Assembly (NCBI RefSeq): GCF_023824315.1
Contig: NZ_CP098732.1
Coordinates: 62,001-126,000, forward strand
DNA: 64,000 nt
Origin: Acinetobacter tibetensis
GTDB lineage: Bacteria; Pseudomonadota; Gammaproteobacteria; Pseudomonadales; Moraxellaceae
Direction: 5' to 3'
Within the stretch, counting starts at the first letter, position 1. The number at the start of each line of letters is the position of its first letter. Positions 53,705-63,872 of the stretch are shown here, in pieces. Made by a program: the position numbers and the translations under genes. The notes below the pieces were generated by a model. It was not told the origin of the DNA, made no database searches, and saw only the letters and a program-made list of their open reading frames with translations.

Positions 53705-54967
53705 ATGAGTGAAGCTGTTCCCTCAGTTGTTGCGATTGACATTGGGACACATAAAGTTTCAGTTTTGATTGGTAAGGTGCATGCCCCAGATAAGATTCAA
53801 GTCATTGGGATGGCGACTGCACGTAACCGCGGTATGAACAAAGGCAAAATCGTGAGCTTGGATAAAGTCATCACGGCGATAAAAAATGCCGTTCAGGAAG
53901 CGGAAGATATGGCTGAGTGCCGTGTGCATTCGGCTTGGGTTTCTATTCCAAGTGCAGAATTAAAAAGTTTTTATGCTTCGGGGCGTACCCCAATTGAAAA
54001 CGCTGAACATAGTATTAGCACCAATGAAGTGGTCAGAGCATTAGAGTTGGCCAAAGCCAGCCATGTCACTTCAGATCATTATTTGGTGAGTGCAGTTCCG
54101 CTTGGTTTCGAATTGGATGATTCTCCAGAATGGGTACAGAATCCAATTCGGATGTCCGCGCACACGATGAAAGGGCATTATCAGTTGATGATGTTACCCA
54201 TCAGTACCATGCAAAATTTGGATCGTGCCATGAAAGGCGCAAACATCACCGTAGAAAAAATGGTGGTGTCCTGCTTGGCAACGGCAGAAGCCAGTTTGCT
54301 GAAAGACGAAAAAGAATATGGGGTTTGTTTGCTCGATATGGGCGCTGGAACCACCAATCTTGCGGTCTATTTAGATGGGCGTCTGGCGATGGCGGAAACC
54401 TTACAGCGTGGCGGTGAACATGTAACACGTGATATTGCTGCTGTCTTACAGACCACGACAGAAGAAGCAGAAAGAATTAAGTTGCTTTATGGTTGTGTCG
54501 ACTTAAAAGTGGTGAAACCTGATCATATGATTCAAATTCAAGGCATTGATGGTCCGCAAACTATCAGCCGAATTGAATTATCCGACATTATGATTGCACG
54601 CTATGAAGAAATTTTGACCCAAGTTCGAGAAGCACTTGAGCGTAGCGGGGCAATTCATGGCTTATATCATGGTGTGGTCTTGACGGGTGATGCTTGTCAG
54701 ATTGAAGGGATGGTCAGTCTAGTGCGCCGGATGTTGGGTATTTCAGCGCATTTGGGCAATCCACCTGTACAAGTTTATGCCGATGAACCTTATTTGGCTT
54801 CACTACGTCGTTCCCAATACGCAACGGCGGCAGGCTTGTTGATGTTCAGTCAAGGGGATCCGCAAGAGACCTTGGTAGAAACCGTAGATCCTGAAACACT
54901 TTCGTTTTGGAAACGTGCTGGACGCGCATGGTCAGGACTAAATGATAAGTTGAAATCTATTTTTTAG
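53705..54967 (+). CDS. ftsA: Cell division protein FtsA
   Basis: Actin-like membrane tether of FtsZ, 420 residues. ATP-site motifs are AIDIGTHKVSVLIG and LLDMGAGTTNLAVY, with VVLTGDACQIEG in the third phosphate loop region. The C-terminal amphipathic membrane-targeting helix is visible as FWKRAGRAWSGLNDKLKSIF. It precedes ftsZ by 161 bases. Confidence 0.95.
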   Translation: MSEAVPSVVAIDIGTHKVSVLIGKVHAPDKIQVIGMATARNRGMNKGKIVSLDKVITAIKNAVQEAEDMAECRVHSAWVSIPSAELKSFYASGRTPIENAEHSISTNEVVRALELAKASHVTSDHYLVSAVPLGFELDDSPEWVQNPIRMSAHTMKGHYQLMMLPISTMQNLDRAMKGANITVEKMVVSCLATAEASLLKDEKEYGVCLLDMGAGTTNLAVYLDGRLAMAETLQRGGEHVTRDIAAVLQTTTEEAERIKLLYGCVDLKVVKPDHMIQIQGIDGPQTISRIELSDIMIARYEEILTQVREALERSGAIHGLYHGVVLTGDACQIEGMVSLVRRMLGISAHLGNPPVQVYADEPYLASLRRSQYATAAGLLMFSQGDPQETLVETVDPETLSFWKRAGRAWSGLNDKLKSIF

Positions 54968-55128
54968 TGGTATTTTTAAGGAATATTGTTTGGAAGTTGT
55001 ACGTTAAGCGGTCAATACTTGACAAGCTAAACATTGAACAGCATTCTAAAATCAATTTTATTTATGCAGATCAAGGCAGTATACGGGCTTAAGTGACTGC
55101 CAATTACGAATTAGGAAATTTAAAGGTC

Positions 55129-56313
55129 ATGGCCTCATTTGAATTTTTAGAAGATGATCAGAACGATAGCAACGGTCAAGCCCGTTTCACTGTATTTGGT
55201 GTAGGTGGTGCAGGCGGTAATGCTGTTCAACACATGTTGGAATCAGATATTCAAGGTGTGAAATTTGTTTGTGCCAATACGGACAAGCAAGCTTTAGATC
55301 GTATGAATGCACAATTTAAAATCCAGTTAGGCGAACAAAGTACTCGTGGTTTAGGTGCAGGTGCGAATCCTCAAGTGGGTCAAACGGCGGCCGAAGAAAG
55401 CCGTGAGTTGATCCGCCAGCATTTAGAAGGCACTGACATGGTGTTTGTGACCGCAGGAATGGGTGGTGGTACGGGTACAGGTGCTGCTCCAGTCGTTGCA
55501 GAAATTGCCAAAGAAATGGGTATTTTAACGGTGGGTGTAGTGACTACGCCGTTTAATTTTGAAGGTAAGCGTCGTCAACAGTCTGCTGAAAAAGGCATTG
55601 AGGCTTTAGAAGCGCATGTCGACTCGCTCATTATTATTCCAAACCAGCGCCTGTTAAAAGTATTCCGCGATATCTCGATGAAGGATGCTTATAAAAAGGC
55701 GGATGACGTGTTACTCAATGCAGTACGCAGTATCTTCGATTTAGTGGTTCGCCCTGGTCACATTAACCTTGACTTTGCTGACTTGAAAACCGCAATGAGT
55801 ACCCGTGGTTATGCCATGATGGGTGCAGGCTCAGGTCGTGGTGAACATCGTGCGCGTCAAGCTGCAGAACAAGCGATTCGTAGTCCGTTATTAGATAACG
55901 TGACCATTATGAATGCGAAGGGTATTTTGATTAATGTGACAGGTGGTGATGATGTCACCTTTGGTGAAATTGAAGAAATCACCGATGTTGTGAACCAAAT
56001 TGTGGACTTGGATGAAGGTCAAGTTTTCTACGGTACGGTATTTGATCCAGATGCGCGTGATGAAATTAGCGTGACTGTGATTGCAACTGGTTTAACCCGC
56101 AATTCGGCAGATGCGATTGAACCTGTGAAGCGTGCAACTACGCAGGTTTCACGTTCTGCAACGACACATGCTGTGGTTGAAGAAGATGACGTTCCTGCAA
56201 TTCAGCGTCAGCAGGCGGATGCTTCTGCAATTAATGCGGCTTCATCTGCTGGTGCGTCACGTCCAACACCAATGAGTATTCAAGATTATTTGAAAAATCA
56301 GCAACGTAAGTAA
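55129..56313 (+). CDS. ftsZ: Cell division protein FtsZ
   Basis: Tubulin-like GTPase forming the Z-ring. It has 394 residues from the ATG at 55129 ([10 protein letters not shown]), with AAAGG upstream; a GTG at 55093 would add 12 residues not expected for the family. The tubulin signature is [12 protein letters not shown], the T7 loop reads [11 protein letters not shown], and the linker is Ala/Ser-rich. The C-terminal peptide is [16 protein letters not shown], a variant of the usual FtsA/ZipA-binding tail. A TTGACA in the ftsA-ftsZ gap at 55018 may be a local promoter element. Confidence 0.96.
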   Translation: MASFEFLEDDQNDSNGQARFTVFGVGGAGGNAVQHMLESDIQGVKFVCANTDKQALDRMNAQFKIQLGEQSTRGLGAGANPQVGQTAAEESRELIRQHLEGTDMVFVTAGMGGGTGTGAAPVVAEIAKEMGILTVGVVTTPFNFEGKRRQQSAEKGIEALEAHVDSLIIIPNQRLLKVFRDISMKDAYKKADDVLLNAVRSIFDLVVRPGHINLDFADLKTAMSTRGYAMMGAGSGRGEHRARQAAEQAIRSPLLDNVTIMNAKGILINVTGGDDVTFGEIEEITDVVNQIVDLDEGQVFYGTVFDPDARDEISVTVIATGLTRNSADAIEPVKRATTQVSRSATTHAVVEEDDVPAIQRQQADASAINAASSAGASRPTPMSIQDYLKNQQRK

Positions 56314-56346
56314 TTATTTTTCAATAACTTGCTTTTAAAACACTAT

Positions 56347-56374
56347 AAAAGGTAGCGTTATCGCTACCTTTTTG
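56347..56374 (+). terminator. Intrinsic terminator of ftsZ
   Basis: AAAAGGTAGCG / CGCTACCTTTTT with a short TTAT loop. It separates the fts cluster from lpxC. Confidence 0.88.
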
Positions 56375-56437
56375 TTTTTTATCAATGGCTAAATATGCTA
56401 ACGTATAGCGGATTTATGGGCAGATGATAGAAAAAGC

Positions 56438-57340
56438 ATGTTGAAACAGCGTACCCTGCAACGTGTCGTGAAAGCGAGCGGTATTGGTCTTCATAGTGGG
56501 CAAAAGGTATTAATGAACTTTGTGCCGCACCATGTGGATGGGGGTATTGTGTTCCGTCGTATTGATTTAGATCCACCTGTGGATATTCAAGCCGATGCGA
56601 TGCTGATTCAAGAAGCATTTATGTGCTCTAACTTGGTTCAGGATGATGCCAAAGTAGGTACCATTGAGCACGTCATGAGTGCGATTGCAGGTTTGGGTAT
56701 TGATAATTTAATTATCGAGGTCTCTGCTTCAGAAGTGCCGATTATGGATGGCAGTGCTGGCCCATTTATCTACCTGTTAATGCAAGGTGGGTTGATTGAG
56801 CAAAATGCACCCAAAAAATTTATCCGAATCTTAAAGCCTGTAGAAGCATTAATTGATGATAAGCGTGCAATTTTCACGCCGCATTCAGGTTTTCAACTGA
56901 ATTTCACCATCGATTTTGATCATCCTGCCTTTAAAAAAGAATATCAGTCTGCCACCATTGATTTCTCAACTGAAACTTTTGTGTACGAAGTCAGTGAGGC
57001 ACGTACATTTGGCTTCATGAAGGACTTGGATTACTTAAAAGCCAACAATTTGGCTTTAGGAGCAAGTTTAGACAATGCCATTGGTGTAGATGATACTGGC
57101 GTGGTCAATGAAGAAGGTTTGCGCTTCTCTGATGAATTTGTTCGTCACAAAATATTAGATGCCGTAGGCGATTTATATTTATTAGGACATCAAATTATTG
57201 CGAAATTTGATGGATATAAGTCAGGTCATGCCCTGAATAACCAATTGTTACGCAATGTTCAAAGTGATCCAACCAGCTATGAAATTGTAACATTTGATGA
57301 CATAGATCAATGTCCAATCCCTTATGTAAGTGTGACATAA
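56438..57340 (+). CDS. lpxC: UDP-3-O-acyl-GlcNAc deacetylase
   Basis: Committed zinc-dependent step of lipid A synthesis, 300 residues. The zinc ligands are in TIEHVMSA (His near 79) and the HKILDAVGD motif (His, Asp near 235-240), with the catalytic His in [11 protein letters not shown]. The position after ftsZ is the usual one. It has no clear ribosome binding site but is transcribed alone after a terminator. Confidence 0.95.
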   Translation: MLKQRTLQRVVKASGIGLHSGQKVLMNFVPHHVDGGIVFRRIDLDPPVDIQADAMLIQEAFMCSNLVQDDAKVGTIEHVMSAIAGLGIDNLIIEVSASEVPIMDGSAGPFIYLLMQGGLIEQNAPKKFIRILKPVEALIDDKRAIFTPHSGFQLNFTIDFDHPAFKKEYQSATIDFSTETFVYEVSEARTFGFMKDLDYLKANNLALGASLDNAIGVDDTGVVNEEGLRFSDEFVRHKILDAVGDLYLLGHQIIAKFDGYKSGHALNNQLLRNVQSDPTSYEIVTFDDIDQCPIPYVSVT

Positions 57341-57436
57341 GTCATTGTCTTATATGGGCTACGTTATAATATAACAAATAAAAATGAGAATTAAGTCGCT
57401 TTTTTGATCGAAGCATTTTCTAAACCCAGCCCTAGC

Positions 57437-57877
57437 TTACTTTTTATTGCTTGCCAAACGTAGCATTGCTTGGCTAAGCTTAGGGTCGCTCACAAAGTCA
57501 GCAGCCCCTTTTAATAAATCTTGGGTTTCTGGGCTAAGAGATCGTGAAGATGGTTCAGGAGCAGGTGTGGTTGTTGAGGAAACTCTTAAACGAACCTGTA
57601 TTTTTTGTAAATCTTTGAGTTCTTCTAGTTGAGCCAATTGAACAATATATTGCTTTTGTAAGTAACCTAGTTGACTCACCATCGCTTGATTTTCACCCGT
57701 TACGGTCAAAACACCATATTGATAACAAGCAACCTGCCATTGCTCTGGTTGAGGCAATAACGGTTGAATGAGTTTGCTAAGTTTCTGCCATGCAGCAACT
57801 TGCGTTGAGAGAAACGATAAGTTTCCTGTTTTTATGCGTTTTCTTGTTTGTTGAAAGAGATTCTCTGGTTCAGACAT
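57437..57877 (-). CDS. dciA: DciA-type (DUF721) protein
   Basis: Protein of 146 residues from the ATG at 57877, which has AAGG at good spacing; the longer start at 57892 overlaps that site. The DUF721 core spans about 15-95 (LSTQVAAWQKLSKLIQPLLPQPEQWQ in pieces, then YGVLTVTGENQAMVSQLGYLQ). In bacteria without DnaC, DciA loads the replicative helicase DnaB. The location beside lpxC and an M23 peptidase gene matches Pseudomonas, supporting the call. Confidence 0.8.
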   Translation of the reverse strand: MSEPENLFQQTRKRIKTGNLSFLSTQVAAWQKLSKLIQPLLPQPEQWQVACYQYGVLTVTGENQAMVSQLGYLQKQYIVQLAQLEELKDLQKIQVRLRVSSTTTPAPEPSSRSLSPETQDLLKGAADFVSDPKLSQAMLRLASNKK

Positions 57878-57985
57878 ACATATTACCTTCATATTTGTGT
57901 CTTAAGCTTATGCGCTCCTTTCAGTAGATATCAAGGAAGAGATCACGCAAGGAACTTTTGTAAGAACAGTTTAAAGAGGTTTTTT

Positions 57986-58675
57986 ATGCACACAAGACGT
58001 ATTTTATTGGCGTTTTCTTTAGCGGCTTCGACCGCATCGGTCGCTTTCGCTGATTTAGTTCAATTAAATTCTAATACCACGGCTTCACCAGATCGTATTG
58101 AACAATTGACTCAAACTTTAGCGCAAGGTTCATATGCTGAACCTGAAGACATCGATATTCCTGCAAGTACGCAAATGTCCGTCAAATTGCGTGAAAAAAC
58201 TATTGAACTAAACAACGAATCAATTGCTAAAAAATACGGCACAAAAACTTCGTATTCTGCATCTTCAAATAGTCCTTATTCATGGTTAGTGACTCATCCA
58301 TTGCCAGACATGAAACGCATCAGCTCAAATTTTGGTGGTCGTACTATGGGTGGACGTGCTGAACATCATTCAGGTTTAGATTTGTCAGCGCCAAGTGGTA
58401 CACCAATTTATGCAACGGGTTCTGGTGTTGTAACCAAATCGGGTTGGGGTTCTGGCTATGGTCAATATGTTGAAATTAACCACGGCGATGGTTACATCAC
58501 GCGTTATGCACATGCTTCACGTTTAATTGCGCGTGTCGGTGACCGCGTAGATGCGGGTGAACATATTGCCAATGTTGGTTGTACAGGTCGTTGTACTGGC
58601 CCACATTTACATTATGAAGTTGTAAAAGATGGTCAGCGTAAAAATCCATCGACTTATTTAGCCATGTTGCCGTAA
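57986..58675 (+). CDS. M23-family metallopeptidase, exported
   Basis: Protein of 229 residues from the ATG at 57986, with AAAGAGG before it, giving a clean signal peptide (cleavage after AFA, about residue 23). The LytM domain (about 115-225) has zinc motif HHSGLDLSAP and HLHYEV, both complete, so peptidoglycan hydrolase activity is possible. It may cut septal cross-links or act as a regulator of amidases. It is divergent from dciA. Confidence 0.9.
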   Translation: MHTRRILLAFSLAASTASVAFADLVQLNSNTTASPDRIEQLTQTLAQGSYAEPEDIDIPASTQMSVKLREKTIELNNESIAKKYGTKTSYSASSNSPYSWLVTHPLPDMKRISSNFGGRTMGGRAEHHSGLDLSAPSGTPIYATGSGVVTKSGWGSGYGQYVEINHGDGYITRYAHASRLIARVGDRVDAGEHIANVGCTGRCTGPHLHYEVVKDGQRKNPSTYLAMLP

Positions 58676-58708
58676 TCGCACCTGACTATTTAAGCTTAGA
58701 ATTCTTCG

Positions 58709-58755
58709 AAAGGCAGTGTATTGGGTCTTACCTCTTTCCCATACGCTGCCTTTTT
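58709..58755 (+). terminator. Intrinsic terminator
   Basis: AAAGGCAG / CTGCCTTT outer stem extended by an inner GTAT..GGG / CCC..ATAC stem, ending in five Ts, 33 bases past the peptidase stop. Confidence 0.8.
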
Positions 58756-59005
58756 ATTGTTTCCAATATTTGCACCAAAGTAGTGACGTTTTCTGTATCT
58801 TTTTTCATACTATCAGGCAGAAGAGTTTTATTTGTATAAAAAAACAACATTATTGGCGATTTTTTGTTAATTTGAGTGTTAAATCGTCAGCAATTATTTA
58901 TTTTATAAATAGTGGTACCTGCCCGTATTCAGCTAGAGCGATAACTTCTAATACCAAAGTATGGTACATATACATAATAGATTAAGCTTAAGGAATAGGT
59001 GGATT
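58756..59005. other. Leader region of aceE
   Basis: 250 bases, AT-rich, no gene. TGGTAC occurs twice (about 58913 and 58963) within similar surroundings and might be half-sites of a regulator. No match to the E. coli PdhR operator is seen. Confidence 0.35.
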
Positions 59006-61720
59006 ATGGCGTTTTATGGCGATACAGATGCGCAAGAAACCCAAGAATGGCAAGATGCTTTCGATTCGGTTCTAAAACACATGGGAACAGAGCGCGCTGC
59101 ATTTTTATTAGAAAAATTATATCAACGTGCGATCGCGAAACATGTTCCTATTCAGCGCTTAAACACTCCTTATTTAAATACCGTTTCTGTTGAAGAAACC
59201 CCAGCCATGCCAGGTGATCAGGATATGGAGCGCCGTATTCGTGCGCTGATCCGTTGGAATGCCTTGGCAATGGTATTACGTGCAAATAAAACAGGTGATG
59301 ACCTAGGTGGTCACTTGGCAAGTTTTGCCTCTTCTGCAACATTATATGATGTAGGTTTTAACCATTTCTTCCGCGCAAACAGCAATAACTTTGGCGGAGA
59401 TATGATTTATTACCAAGGACACTGTGCTCCTGGTATTTATGCACGTTCATTCCTTGAAGGACGTTTGACTGAAGAACAGTTAAGTAATTTCCGCCGTGAA
59501 GTTGGCGGTAATGGTTTACCAAGCTATCCACATCCATACTTAATGCCGGACTATTGGCAATTCCCAACGGTATCAATGGGTCTTGGTCCAATCATGTCCA
59601 TTTATCAAGCGCACATTCAAAAATATTTGATGAACCGTGGCTTGATCAAAGAAGAAGATCGTAAAGTCTGGGCTTATCTTGGCGATGGTGAGATGGATGA
59701 GCCAGAAAGTACTGGTGCAATTTCACTTGCTGGTCGTGAAAAACTTGATAACCTCATTTGGGTGGTGAACTGTAACTTACAGCGTCTCGATGGTCCTGTA
59801 CGTGGTAACGGTAAAATCATTCAAGAATTAGAATCTTTATTCCGTGGTGCGGGCTGGCGTGTCATTAAAGTGGTATGGGGCCGTCATTGGGATCCGCTAC
59901 TTGCAAAAGACAGTACAGGCGCTTTAAAAGCAGTCATGGAAGAAACTGTTGATGGTGAATACCAACGCTATCAAGTGAAAGGTGGTGCATACACGCGTGA
60001 GAAATTCTTTGGCAAGTACCCAGAAGCTGCGGAACTTGTAAAAGATTTAAGCGATGAAGACATCGATAATCTTAACCGTGGTGGTCATGACCCGTACAAA
60101 GTTTTTGCTGCCTATGCAGAAGCAATGAAAGCTAAAGGTCAACCAACCGTTATTCTTGCGAAAACGGTTAAAGGTTACGGTTTGTCTGAAGAAATTGAAG
60201 CGGTGAATAAGACTCACCAAATCAAAAAAATGCAGATCGACTCTTTGAAATATGTACGTGACCGTTTTAACCTGCCATTTACAGATGATAAATTAGAAGA
60301 GCTTCCATTCTATCGCCCAAGTGAAAACTCGCCAGAAATGAAGTATATGAAGGCGCGTCGTGAAGCTTTAGGTGGCTATTTACCTGCACGTCGTAAAGAG
60401 AGTGAGCAATTAGCCATTCCTGAATTGTCGGTATTTGATGCAGTATTAAAAGGTTCTGCGGGCAAAGAACAATCCACCACCATGGTGATGGTTCGTTTAA
60501 TTGCTTCTTTACTTAAAGAAAAAGCAATTAAAGACCGCGTAGTACCCATCGTTCCAGATGAAGCGCGTACGTTTGGTTTAGAAGGTATGTTCCGTCAGTT
60601 GGGTATTTATGCCGCTCACGGTCAAAAATATACACCAGAAGACCAAGAACAATTGATGCATTACCGTGAAGCCAAAGACGGTCACATGCTACAAGAAGGG
60701 ATCAACGAAGCAGGTGCGATGAGCGCATGGGCAGCGTTGGCAACCAGTTATTCAACCAATAACTTGCCAATGATTCCAATGTACATGTACTACTCAATGT
60801 TTGGTTTCCAACGTATTGGCGACATTGCATGGGCAGCAGGCGACGCACAAGCACAAGGTTTCTTGTTAGGGGCTACTGCTGGTCGTACCACATTGAACGG
60901 TGAAGGTTTACAGCACCAAGATGGTCATTCACATATCTTGGCGAATACGATTCCAAACTGTGTGTCTTATGACCCATGTTTCGGTTATGAGTTAGCAGTA
61001 ATTGTGCATGACGGTTTACAGCGTATGTATGTGAACCAAGAGCGTGTGTTCTATTACTTAACGGTAATGAATGAAAACTACGAGCATCCTGAAATGCCAG
61101 TAGGCGCTGAGGAAGGCATCAAACGCGGCATGTACTTGTTGCAGGAAGATGAAAAAGCTACGGTTCAGCTCATGGGTTCAGGCGTGATTCTACGTGAAGT
61201 GATTAAAGCTGCGAAAATTTTACGTGACGAATACCAAATCCATTCGAACGTTTGGAGTGTAACAAGCTTCAATGAATTGTCTCGTGATGGTATGGCGTGT
61301 GAAGAATACAACCGTTTACACCCACTTACTGAAGAAGTGAAAGAGTCTTGGGTGTCTAAACAATTACGCGGTACAGAAGGTATTGTTGTTTCAGCAACAG
61401 ACCATATGCGTGCGTATAGCGAACAAATCCGTGCATATCTTCCAGATGGCCGCCCATTTGTTGCATTGGGTACAGATGGTTATGGTCGCTCAGATACACG
61501 TGCGAACTTGCGTAGTTTCTTTGGTGTTGATGCTGCACACATCGTTGTTGCTACTTTGAAAAAATTAGCTGACGAAGGTGAAGTCGATGCACGTTTAGTG
61601 AAAGATGCAATTTCTAACTTTGAGTTAGACACTGACCGTCCAGTGGCATGGGCTCCTCAGGCGCACCCTGAAGTTCACCCAGTTGCGGACTACAAAGAAC
61701 AATCAGGTGAGGAGAACTAA
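59006..61720 (+). CDS. aceE: Pyruvate dehydrogenase E1 component, homodimeric
   Basis: Thiamine-diphosphate-dependent decarboxylase of the pyruvate dehydrogenase complex, 904 residues. The ATG at 59006 follows AGGTGG at five bases; an upstream in-frame start has no homology. The ThDP motif GDGEMDEPES...NCNLQRLDG and the family stretches FFRANSNNFGGDM and LNGEGLQHQDGHSH are present. It is the large AceE form, not the split alpha/beta type. aceF starts two bases after the stop. Confidence 0.96.
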   Translation: MAFYGDTDAQETQEWQDAFDSVLKHMGTERAAFLLEKLYQRAIAKHVPIQRLNTPYLNTVSVEETPAMPGDQDMERRIRALIRWNALAMVLRANKTGDDLGGHLASFASSATLYDVGFNHFFRANSNNFGGDMIYYQGHCAPGIYARSFLEGRLTEEQLSNFRREVGGNGLPSYPHPYLMPDYWQFPTVSMGLGPIMSIYQAHIQKYLMNRGLIKEEDRKVWAYLGDGEMDEPESTGAISLAGREKLDNLIWVVNCNLQRLDGPVRGNGKIIQELESLFRGAGWRVIKVVWGRHWDPLLAKDSTGALKAVMEETVDGEYQRYQVKGGAYTREKFFGKYPEAAELVKDLSDEDIDNLNRGGHDPYKVFAAYAEAMKAKGQPTVILAKTVKGYGLSEEIEAVNKTHQIKKMQIDSLKYVRDRFNLPFTDDKLEELPFYRPSENSPEMKYMKARREALGGYLPARRKESEQLAIPELSVFDAVLKGSAGKEQSTTMVMVRLIASLLKEKAIKDRVVPIVPDEARTFGLEGMFRQLGIYAAHGQKYTPEDQEQLMHYREAKDGHMLQEGINEAGAMSAWAALATSYSTNNLPMIPMYMYYSMFGFQRIGDIAWAAGDAQAQGFLLGATAGRTTLNGEGLQHQDGHSHILANTIPNCVSYDPCFGYELAVIVHDGLQRMYVNQERVFYYLTVMNENYEHPEMPVGAEEGIKRGMYLLQEDEKATVQLMGSGVILREVIKAAKILRDEYQIHSNVWSVTSFNELSRDGMACEEYNRLHPLTEEVKESWVSKQLRGTEGIVVSATDHMRAYSEQIRAYLPDGRPFVALGTDGYGRSDTRANLRSFFGVDAAHIVVATLKKLADEGEVDARLVKDAISNFELDTDRPVAWAPQAHPEVHPVADYKEQSGEEN

Positions 61721-61722
61721 GC

Positions 61723-63693
61723 ATGCAAATCACAACACCTGATATTGGCGTGGATAAAGCCACGGTTGCAGAAATTTTAGTAAAAGTTGGCGATCAGATT
61801 GCTGTTGATGACAGTCTCGTTTTACTTGAGTCTGACAAAGCCTCTGTTGAAGTGCCTAGCACTTCAACAGGTGTGGTTAAAAGCATCAGTGTCGCAGTGG
61901 GCGATGAAGTGTCTGAAGGCGCTGTACTGATTGAGCTTGAATCAGATGTTGCTGCCACTCCTGTCGCAGCAAAAGTGGAAGAAAAAGTGGCTGAACCTGC
62001 TCCAGTGGTTGCCACACCAGAAGTTGCAGCTCCTGCTGTCGCGACTCAACCAGCGACAAGTGCTGTAGTTGATGTGCAAGTACCAGACATTGGTGTTGAA
62101 AAAGCGGTTGTGGGTGAAATCCTGGTCAAAGCTGGCGATACAATTGAAGTTGATCAAAGTATCGTGGTGGTTGAATCGGATAAAGCCACGGTTGAAGTAC
62201 CGAGTACGGTTGCTGGCACGGTTGAAAGTGTTGAAATTCAAACAGGCGATACGGTTAAAGAAGGTGTAGTGCTGTTAAAAGTGAAAGTGGCAGGTGCTAC
62301 AGCTCCAACAGAAACAACACCAGCAAGTGTTGCATCATCAGCACCAGCAGTTGAATCTGTACAACAGGCAGCCGTTGTTACCGCAGCACCTGTTGCAACA
62401 GGTGCAGTCGAAATTACAGTACCCGACTTAGGTGTCGACAAAGCCACTGTCGCTGAGATTCTGGTGAGCGTCGGCGATCGTGTTGAGAACGATCAAAGCA
62501 TTATTGTGGTGGAGTCTGACAAAGCGACGGTAGAAGTACCAAGCACGACTGCGGGTGTGATTAAAGCCATTCATGTTTCTGCTGGACAAAGTGTCGCGCA
62601 AGGTATGCCTTTGGTGACCATTGAGGGTGAATCGGCAGCGCCAGCCGTACAAACGCCTGCTACAGTTCCTGCAAAAGCTCAACCACAAGCGTCTACGACT
62701 CCTGCTGTGTCTGCTGCTAAAGTTGAAGCTACACCAGAAACAACTGGGGTAGATAAACTAACCAAAGAGCAAAGTGCAGAAAATGCAAAAGTATATGCAG
62801 GTCCTGCGGTACGTAAATTGGCGCGTGAATTAGGTGTTGTACTTGCACAGGTGCAAAACTCTGGTCCACATGGTCGCTTAATGAAAGAAGATGTGTTTGC
62901 CTATGTGAAAGCACGTTTGACAGCACCGCAAGCAGCTCCAGTTGCTGCGGCAGCACCTGCTGTTTCAGGTTTGCCAAAGCTTCCTGACTTCACTGCTTTT
63001 GGTGGTGTGGAAGAAAAAGTGCTGACGCGTTTGCAGCAAGTATCAATTCCGCAATTGTCATTGAACAACTTTATTCCTCAAGTTACGCAGTTTGATTTGG
63101 CTGATATTACTGAACTTGAAGCTTGGCGTAATGATCTTAAAGGTAACTTTAAGAAAGATGGCATTAGCCTGACCATTATGGCATTCATTATTAAAGCTGT
63201 TGCGCATCTATTGAAAGAAGAGCGTGATTTTGCAAGTCACTTAGCAGATGATGGTAAGTCAGTCTTGTTGCGTAACGAAATCCATATGGGGATTGCCGTT
63301 GCGACACCAGATGGCTTAACCGTACCTGTATTACGTCATCCTGACCAAAAATCAATTAAGCAAATTGCGGTTGAACTAGGTGTGCTGGGTCAAAAAGCGC
63401 GTGATAAAAAACTTTCTCCGAAAGACTTGCAAGGTGCGAACTTTACCATTACCAGCTTAGGTTCAATTGGTGGTACAGCATTCACACCGTTGGTGAACTG
63501 GCCACAAGTTGCGATTCTCGGTATTTCGCCAGCGACCATGCAGCCAGTATGGAACGGGCAAGGTTTTGATCCGAAATTGATGCTTCCACTGTCATTGTCC
63601 TACGATCACCGTGTGATTAATGGGGCGGATGCAGCGCGTTTCACCAACAAGTTAACTAAGCTGCTGGCAGATATCCGTAGTTTACTGATCTAG
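61723..63693 (+). CDS. aceF: Dihydrolipoamide acetyltransferase (E2)
   Basis: Core of the pyruvate dehydrogenase complex, 656 residues. There are three lipoyl domains (about 1-75, 118-190 and 228-302), each with the ESDKA lipoylation site, joined by Ala/Pro/Val linkers. A peripheral-subunit-binding domain follows (about 350-390, AGPAVRKLARELGV), then the catalytic acetyltransferase domain ending in SYDHRVINGADAARF. The three near-identical lipoyl modules are an internal repeat. It is translated in an operon with aceE; no lpd follows in the window. Confidence 0.96.
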   Translation: MQITTPDIGVDKATVAEILVKVGDQIAVDDSLVLLESDKASVEVPSTSTGVVKSISVAVGDEVSEGAVLIELESDVAATPVAAKVEEKVAEPAPVVATPEVAAPAVATQPATSAVVDVQVPDIGVEKAVVGEILVKAGDTIEVDQSIVVVESDKATVEVPSTVAGTVESVEIQTGDTVKEGVVLLKVKVAGATAPTETTPASVASSAPAVESVQQAAVVTAAPVATGAVEITVPDLGVDKATVAEILVSVGDRVENDQSIIVVESDKATVEVPSTTAGVIKAIHVSAGQSVAQGMPLVTIEGESAAPAVQTPATVPAKAQPQASTTPAVSAAKVEATPETTGVDKLTKEQSAENAKVYAGPAVRKLARELGVVLAQVQNSGPHGRLMKEDVFAYVKARLTAPQAAPVAAAAPAVSGLPKLPDFTAFGGVEEKVLTRLQQVSIPQLSLNNFIPQVTQFDLADITELEAWRNDLKGNFKKDGISLTIMAFIIKAVAHLLKEERDFASHLADDGKSVLLRNEIHMGIAVATPDGLTVPVLRHPDQKSIKQIAVELGVLGQKARDKKLSPKDLQGANFTITSLGSIGGTAFTPLVNWPQVAILGISPATMQPVWNGQGFDPKLMLPLSLSYDHRVINGADAARFTNKLTKLLADIRSLLI

Positions 63694-63715
63694 TCATTGT
63701 TTCAATCAGTACTTC

Positions 63716-63740
63716 AAACCTCGCTTCGGCGGGGTTTTTT
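63716..63740 (+). terminator. Intrinsic terminator of aceEF
   Basis: AAACCTCGC / GCGGGGTTT around a TTCG tetraloop, then Ts. Confidence 0.9.
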
Positions 63741-63872
63741 ATTGTGATGGAATTGGAAAAATCGTCAAAATCTGTTGTGAAGTTTAAAGAACTGGTTTGA
63801 TTTGGTTAAAATGAAGGGAAAAGTAGAAGTGAATGCAGGGAGTCGCATACAAGTGTTTGTATTTTTAAGTCT

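Noticed and set aside
55093..55128. Longer FtsZ starting at GTG 55093
   Set aside because: The ATG at 55129 has a ribosome binding site and gives the family-typical N-terminus MASFEF.
57848..57985. N-terminal extension of the M23 peptidase upstream of 57986
   Set aside because: It would place a signal peptide internally. The ATG at 57986 follows AAAGAGG and starts the signal peptide.
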